From: Ceraceosorus guamensis
Taxonomy: Eukaryota > Basidiomycota > Exobasidiomycetes > Ceraceosorales > Ceraceosoraceae
Direction: 5' to 3'
Length of the DNA: 64,000 nucleotides
Assembly (NCBI RefSeq): GCF_003144195.1
Contig: NW_020290024.1
Span: 62,001 to 126,000 of the forward strand
Within the stretch, counting starts at the first letter, position 1. Every line of letters begins with the position of its first letter. Made by a program: the position numbers and the translations under genes. The notes beneath the pieces are model-generated. The model had not been told where the DNA came from. It did no database searches and was given only the letters and a program-made list of their open reading frames with translations. Of the stretch, positions 59,615-64,000 are shown piece by piece.

Positions 59615-60789
59615 TCACAAGGGTCGACCAGCTTGTTCCGCTCCTGGCGCAGCGGCACGAGCAGCAAGGATGAGTTCGATGACCTCATCTACGCCTTGGC
59701 CCAGACGAACGCTGGTGAAGAGGGTGGGACCACCGTCGCGCATCTTTGCTGCGTCCCTGGCCATCACGTCCAAAGATGCACCCACGTGCTCTGCCAGGTC
59801 GATCTTGTTGATGATGAGCAGGTCGGACTGCGAAATGCCTATCGAACGGAAAAAAAAAGTCTTTTGATCAGCAAAGCGATCGCAGGAGAAGGACCTGTCT
59901 GAACGCGTCATCTCTCACCTGGACCACCCTTGCGCGGGACTTTGTCTCCACCTGCTACATCGATGACGTAGATCTAAGAGATGGTGACAGAAGGTGAGCA
60001 CGTGAAGGCTTGCTTTCGTCGCTCCGATCAACGCTCAGGACCCACTTGATAGTCGGCGAGCTCTGAGCTGTAGCTAGCAGCCAGATTGTCTCCACCAGAC
60101 TCCAACAGTAGTGCATTGCAGGCATACTTCGCTTGAAGCGCCTCCAACGCTCCCAGATTGGCACTGATGTCTTCACGTATGGCAGCGTGCGGGCAACCGC
60201 CGGTCTCGATGGCTCTTATACGGTCCAAAGGCTCCAGCGCACTGTTGCGATGAAGAAACTCTTGGTCCTCGCTGTGGACAAGGTAGCGATTAGAGGGCTG
60301 GCTGAAGATGCTCAAGCCCCGCATTACTGATGCTCACCGGGTGAAGATGTCGTTGGTGACCACGCCCAGGTTGAGTCGATCCCTCAACTTGCGACAGAGG
60401 GCGAGGAGCAGAGCAGTCTTGCCTGACCCGACCGGACTGTATGCGGCCGTGAAAGCGGCGTCAGCCATGCCTCTCTCCGCTTTTCCCTCAATGCCCTTTT
60501 GGACAGACGTCGCTGAGCTGCTTCGAACCCGAACGGGGACACTCTAGCCCACTCACCCCCCGATGCCAACAGTGAAGGCTCTCTCGTTCCAGTCCCTCCC
60601 TGAGTGATCCGGCTGTTCCCTCTCCTCGTACTTCCCAGGATGATCCATCTGCTCGTGCGTATGACCATGCTCTCCGCCATGCGTGTGGCCGTGCGAGTGG
60701 CCGTGAGAGTGTGCATCCTCGACGGGCGCTGCGTTTAGGATGTTTGCTCCTCCAGGAGACTTGAAATCGCAGACTGGTGCGGAAGACAT
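59615..60789 (-). CDS. UREG: Urease accessory GTPase UreG
   Basis: GTPase that drives nickel insertion into urease together with UreD/UreF. Exons 60789-60557, 60436-60338, 60271-60046, 59973-59919 and 59838-59615; 278 aa. The first 60 residues hold a His-rich stretch ([20 protein letters not shown]), a probable nickel store, as seen in plant UreG. The P-loop GIGGPVGSGKT is rebuilt across intron 1. Other family blocks: [16 protein letters not shown] (intron 2), [20 protein letters not shown] with the metal-binding [40 protein letters not shown] and [16 protein letters not shown] (G4, NKID). All catalytic motifs are intact. No urease or UreD/UreF gene is in the window. Confidence 0.96.
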
Positions 60790-61882
60790 GATGCGTGGGC
60801 TGTGCGAGTGATCGTATCACTTGTGGCTGGTGCTGCGGAATCTGGTGACAAGAGGTCAAGGGTGCTGGGGTCGGTCGAGCTTCAAGATCAGGCAGCCGCG
60901 CGTTCATCAAGATGCATGCATGGCTAATAGATAGGAGTGTTGCACCAGACCTTGTGTGTGCGTGATCACAGTTGCCATTGGTGACTCGTACTCACTTGAC
61001 TCCTTTTGATTCGGAGGTGGATTCGTGATCGCTTGCAGTGGGTGCCAAGCCTTTTCTTCGTACGAACGGATGGCGCGAACACATCCACGGGTGCACGGAC
61101 CCCTTTGGACAGCAACGGCCATGCAGCCAGCCACACGCGCCGCGAAGCGTCCGCCTAAAGCTGCTGCCCAGCCTGCAGCAGCCTTACAACGTGATTTGTG
61201 GACGGTTGCTCCGCGTTCGGCTTGCGAAGTGGGATACATGAAAAGACTTGCCTGGGCATCGAGGGCCCTCAGCCACTGTGCACGACTCTTATACTACCGT
61301 ACCGTATCGCGCGCGCACAGCAGGCACGAGTCATGGGCAGGCAGGCATGAAGTGATCGAAGAGCGGCAAGCGCAACAGCTCGACCGATCGCAGCATGTCG
61401 AGGATGATGATGAAGGCCGCCTTGCCCTTCCGGCCTGTCGCAAGCGGAGCTCCAATCACCAATCAAATGGTGAATCGGCAAGTATCAGGGTTATACCGCG
61501 ACTGCAAGCTCGTCATTCATGATGGAATTTCGTGGTGTGTCGATGTCGAGCGCTTGCTGGACGCCATCAGAGGAGCCACATCGCACGCAGATAGCACCAA
61601 CTTCCTCGGTGCATGCCGGTGTAGCGTCGTGTGGCAGGGGCAGTTCGGCGTGCAGGATGACGTACGAAGGCGCGCGCGTCCTTCTCTCGCTTGCATGCGG
61701 TTCCCTCACGCTATATCGTGGACCGGTAGGGTGCACCTGTGCATGCACTTACTCGATGTTCATCGCCAGAATGAGGTTTCGTGCGAACCCCTGGTCGAGA
61801 CAGAAGACATTCCACTCGGACTCCATCCTGACTCTCAACTGAGTGATCATCATCCCAATCGACATTTGCGCCCAGCCGCAAG
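60790..61882. other. Divergent spacer between UreG and anoctamin
   Basis: 1.09 kb. An ATG-initiated frame at 61395-61886 is open for 163 codons, but it has no family resemblance and overlaps the anoctamin start in another frame, so it is not called. Nothing else stands out. Confidence 0.45.
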
Positions 61883-64000
61883 ATGAGCAACAAGCAAATT
61901 TCGAGCCAGGGCGATCCTGGGTCCGCTCCAACTGACCCATCCGTGGATCTCGTGCTCATCTTCCAATGCGCACCTCCAGAAGCTCTGAAAGCAGGCGCAA
62001 AGCCAGATGAAGCGGCCAATGCAGAGATCAGCCAAGAGTACAGTCGCTTGATTCTAGCTCTCAAAGATGCTGGCCTCTACCACACCAGTAGAGCTGGAAA
62101 GGAAAAGGGAACCGTACTGGTCTTTGTCAGGGCGCACGCGCACGCTTTGGTCGCCGCGCGAAGGGCAGAGAGGTGAGCCTGAGAAGTGTTCTGCGTACCT
62201 GTACAGCGCCTTTGATCGAATGGCTTATGGTGCATTGCGCTCTCTCGCATTCGTCTCTCACAGAATGAACGAATTTTTGCACGGCGCTGGCGCGCCTCCA
62301 GGAGCCGAGACCAGCACTGCGGCGTTCTCTGCTGCGGAAAGGTGAGCAGACTGCATTCGAAGCTCACGCCTTCTTTCTTGTGCATGCATTCTGACCGACT
62401 GAAGATGCTTGGCTCTTGACTCCGCTACATAGAATTCGATACGCGCACAGTCTGCTGACTCTACCTTCGAGATCCTCTTCGGGAACGCAAGACGGTACAG
62501 TCGTGCCTGGAGCGGGTCTGAGCATCAAGTCCAAAGAGTGGCCTCATCTACTGGACATTGCTGCACTGCATGATACCGCGTACAACAAGGCATGGATCGA
62601 GCGCTGGGGCAAGCTGGGCAGCATGCTCAGCATCAAGGATGCGGAGTGAGTACTGCAAGGCCTCCCACGCCGTCGGTCTGACCGCAATCTGACCGCGCCG
62701 TACCTTTCGCACAGCCTGGACACACTTCGCGATCACTTCGGAGAGCAGGTCGCCCTCTATTTCGGTTTTCTGGCCTTCTACTTCAGCTCTCTCCTCCTCT
62801 TGGCTCCGATCGCGCTCTTCTTCTGGTCGAACTCCGGTCCATTTTCAGCAAGCTATTCCGTCTTACTCGTCCTATGGGTGCTTGGCTTTACAGAGTCCTG
62901 GCGTATGCGCGAGAAGAAGCTCTCTGTCCGATGGGGAACATATGGTACAGACGTAATTGCGGAGCGCCGCAAAGATTTCAAACCGGAAACTACGAGAGTG
63001 GACAAAGCTACAGGCGAAAAAGAGGAAGTCTTTGAGTGGTGGAGAAGAGAGTCTAGAATGGCAGTCAGCATACCGGTCATGCTCTTCTTTGCTGCCCTGC
63101 TCGGTGCTGTGTTGACAACCATGTTCGCGGTGGAGGTCTTTGCTACCAAACTCTACGATGGTGTTGGCGCAGCACTCGTCCCCCAGCTCCCCACAGCTCT
63201 ATTTGTGGTGGCTGTGCCACAGATCATGGGGGCTTGGCAAGCTACTGCCAGCGCTCTCACCTCGTGGGAGGTGAGTTATGGCTCTGAATGTTGGTACTGA
63301 CAACCCTCTACTGAATCTATGCCGCTCCTCAAATAGAATCACCGCAGCGCACAGAACCATGAAAGCTCTCTTACCATCAAGACTTTTGCTCTTCAAGGCT
63401 TCGTTTCCTACGGCGCCCTCACACTCTCGGCCCTCGTCTACATACCATTCGGACAATCCATCATGAACGAGCTGTGAGTGCCACCGATCTCGCGACGCCG
63501 TTACAAAGGGGGGTGTCTCTGAACCATCCATGCTCCCCGCTCCTCAGCGTATCGCGCGGTTTCTTTGCTCAACCCATTGCACGAGCACTCAGGCGAGGCA
63601 CGCTATTCCGCAATGAGCGAGGAGAAGTGGCTTTCGACATCAACCCAGCTCGTATGCACAACCAGCTCTTTGCAGTGCTCACCACAACTCAAGCTATTGG
63701 CGCCTTCACGGAGCTGGCCTTGCCCTTCATCCTGCGAAAGGTCAACGAGTATAGGGAACAGCGGGCAGAGGCTAGTAGCGGAACCAAATCGCCGAAGACG
63801 CCAGAGACCCGTTTCCTGCACCGCGCGACCACCGAGCTGGCATTGCCAACATACGAGACCTTTGGAGACTACGCAGAAATGGCTACTCAGCTGGGCTACG
63901 TGGTGCTTTGGTCCACGCTGTGGCCACTGGCACCCATCATGGCTCTTGTCAACAATTTCTTCGAGCTTCGATCTGATGCGCTCAAGGTCACGCTCAACTC
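61883..64000 (+). CDS. IST2: Anoctamin / Ist2-like membrane protein (3' partial)
   Basis: TMEM16-family protein. Fungal members act as lipid scramblases or, like yeast Ist2, tether the cortical ER to the plasma membrane. Exons 61883-62172, 62264-62341, 62433-62645, 62715-63270, 63337-63473 and 63548 to the window end; the frame is open at the right edge, with about 576 residues visible. The N-terminal cytosolic part begins VDLVLIFQCAPPEALKAG. Anoctamin signatures are HFGEQVALYFGFLAFYFSS (TM1), LGFTESWRMREKKLSVRWGT (the conserved 'W+R.e..l...WG' block), a pair of long hydrophobic stretches around 360-430, HRSAQNHESSLTIKTFALQG, the fungal 'W.NHRTxxxYxxxLTxK' block, and VSRGFFAQP. Scramblase activity cannot be read from this part. 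Confidence 0.93.

Noticed and set aside
51458-60789. A secondary-metabolite or effector cluster around the lipase
   Set aside because: The neighbours are housekeeping or unrelated genes, and there is no polyketide or peptide synthase.
61395-61886. 163-codon frame with several ATGs just upstream of the anoctamin gene
   Set aside because: No recognisable domain, no intron support, and it overlaps the anoctamin start in a different frame.

Overview
The window is nuclear DNA from a fungus, most likely a basidiomycete of the Ustilaginomycotina/Exobasidiomycetes kind. It holds 25 protein genes that I could place on both strands, about one per 2.6 kb. They carry roughly 79 short GT-AG introns, mostly 55-120 nt with GTGAGT/GTGAGC donors. 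Gene content is fungal: Rmt2, a vacuolar-type alkaline phosphatase, Cho1, an Ist2-like anoctamin, a CalA-like secreted lipase and an RGS-LOV photoreceptor. I found no rRNA, convincing tRNA, CRISPR array, transposon protein or virus-derived gene. All gene models were spliced by hand from reading frames, donor/acceptor sites and family conservation; none has been checked against transcripts.

Layout. 1-1417: right part of a Swi5/Ace2-like zinc-finger regulator. 2217-3707: queuosine-salvage protein. 3974-4813 (-): DPM1. 5426-7285: RMT2. 7764-10698 (-): HSPA12-like Hsp70. 12399-13629: histone N-acetyltransferase NAA40. 13666-18101 (-): ribokinase, then a bifunctional pseudouridine kinase/pseudouridine-5'-phosphate glycosidase. 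18536-20439: L-2-hydroxyglutarate dehydrogenase. 20711-22849 (-): four-TM protein of unknown function. 24218-25362: OPA3. 25511-26569 (-): SigF-like NTF2 protein. 27336-31429 (-): Ulp2-type SUMO protease. 32524-34410 (-): alkaline phosphatase. 35234-36585: phosphatidylserine synthase. 37265-38888 (-): thioredoxin-fold protein without catalytic cysteines. 39965-41622 (-): septin. 42777-43165: DPH3. 43166-46845: the largest gap. 46846-50168: RGS-LOV photoreceptor. 51458-52890: secreted lipase. 53074-53867 (-): hotdog thioesterase. 54774-55952: lipocalin-like protein. 56829-59349: PB1-ZZ protein. 59615-60789 (-): UreG. 61883-64000: anoctamin, running off the right edge.

Most genes are housekeeping and belong to separate pathways. 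The nearest thing to a functional group is 13666-18101, where a ribokinase and a pseudouridine-degrading enzyme lie in tandem and both yield ribose 5-phosphate; a queuosine-salvage gene sits 10 kb away. The most interesting proteins are the RGS-LOV photoreceptor with an extra C-terminal domain, the SUMO protease with a catalytic domain split by about 380 residues, the cysteine-less thioredoxin-fold membrane protein, and the unknown four-TM protein. Long spacers share a family of short TCACGA/TCGTGA and TGACTC motifs.
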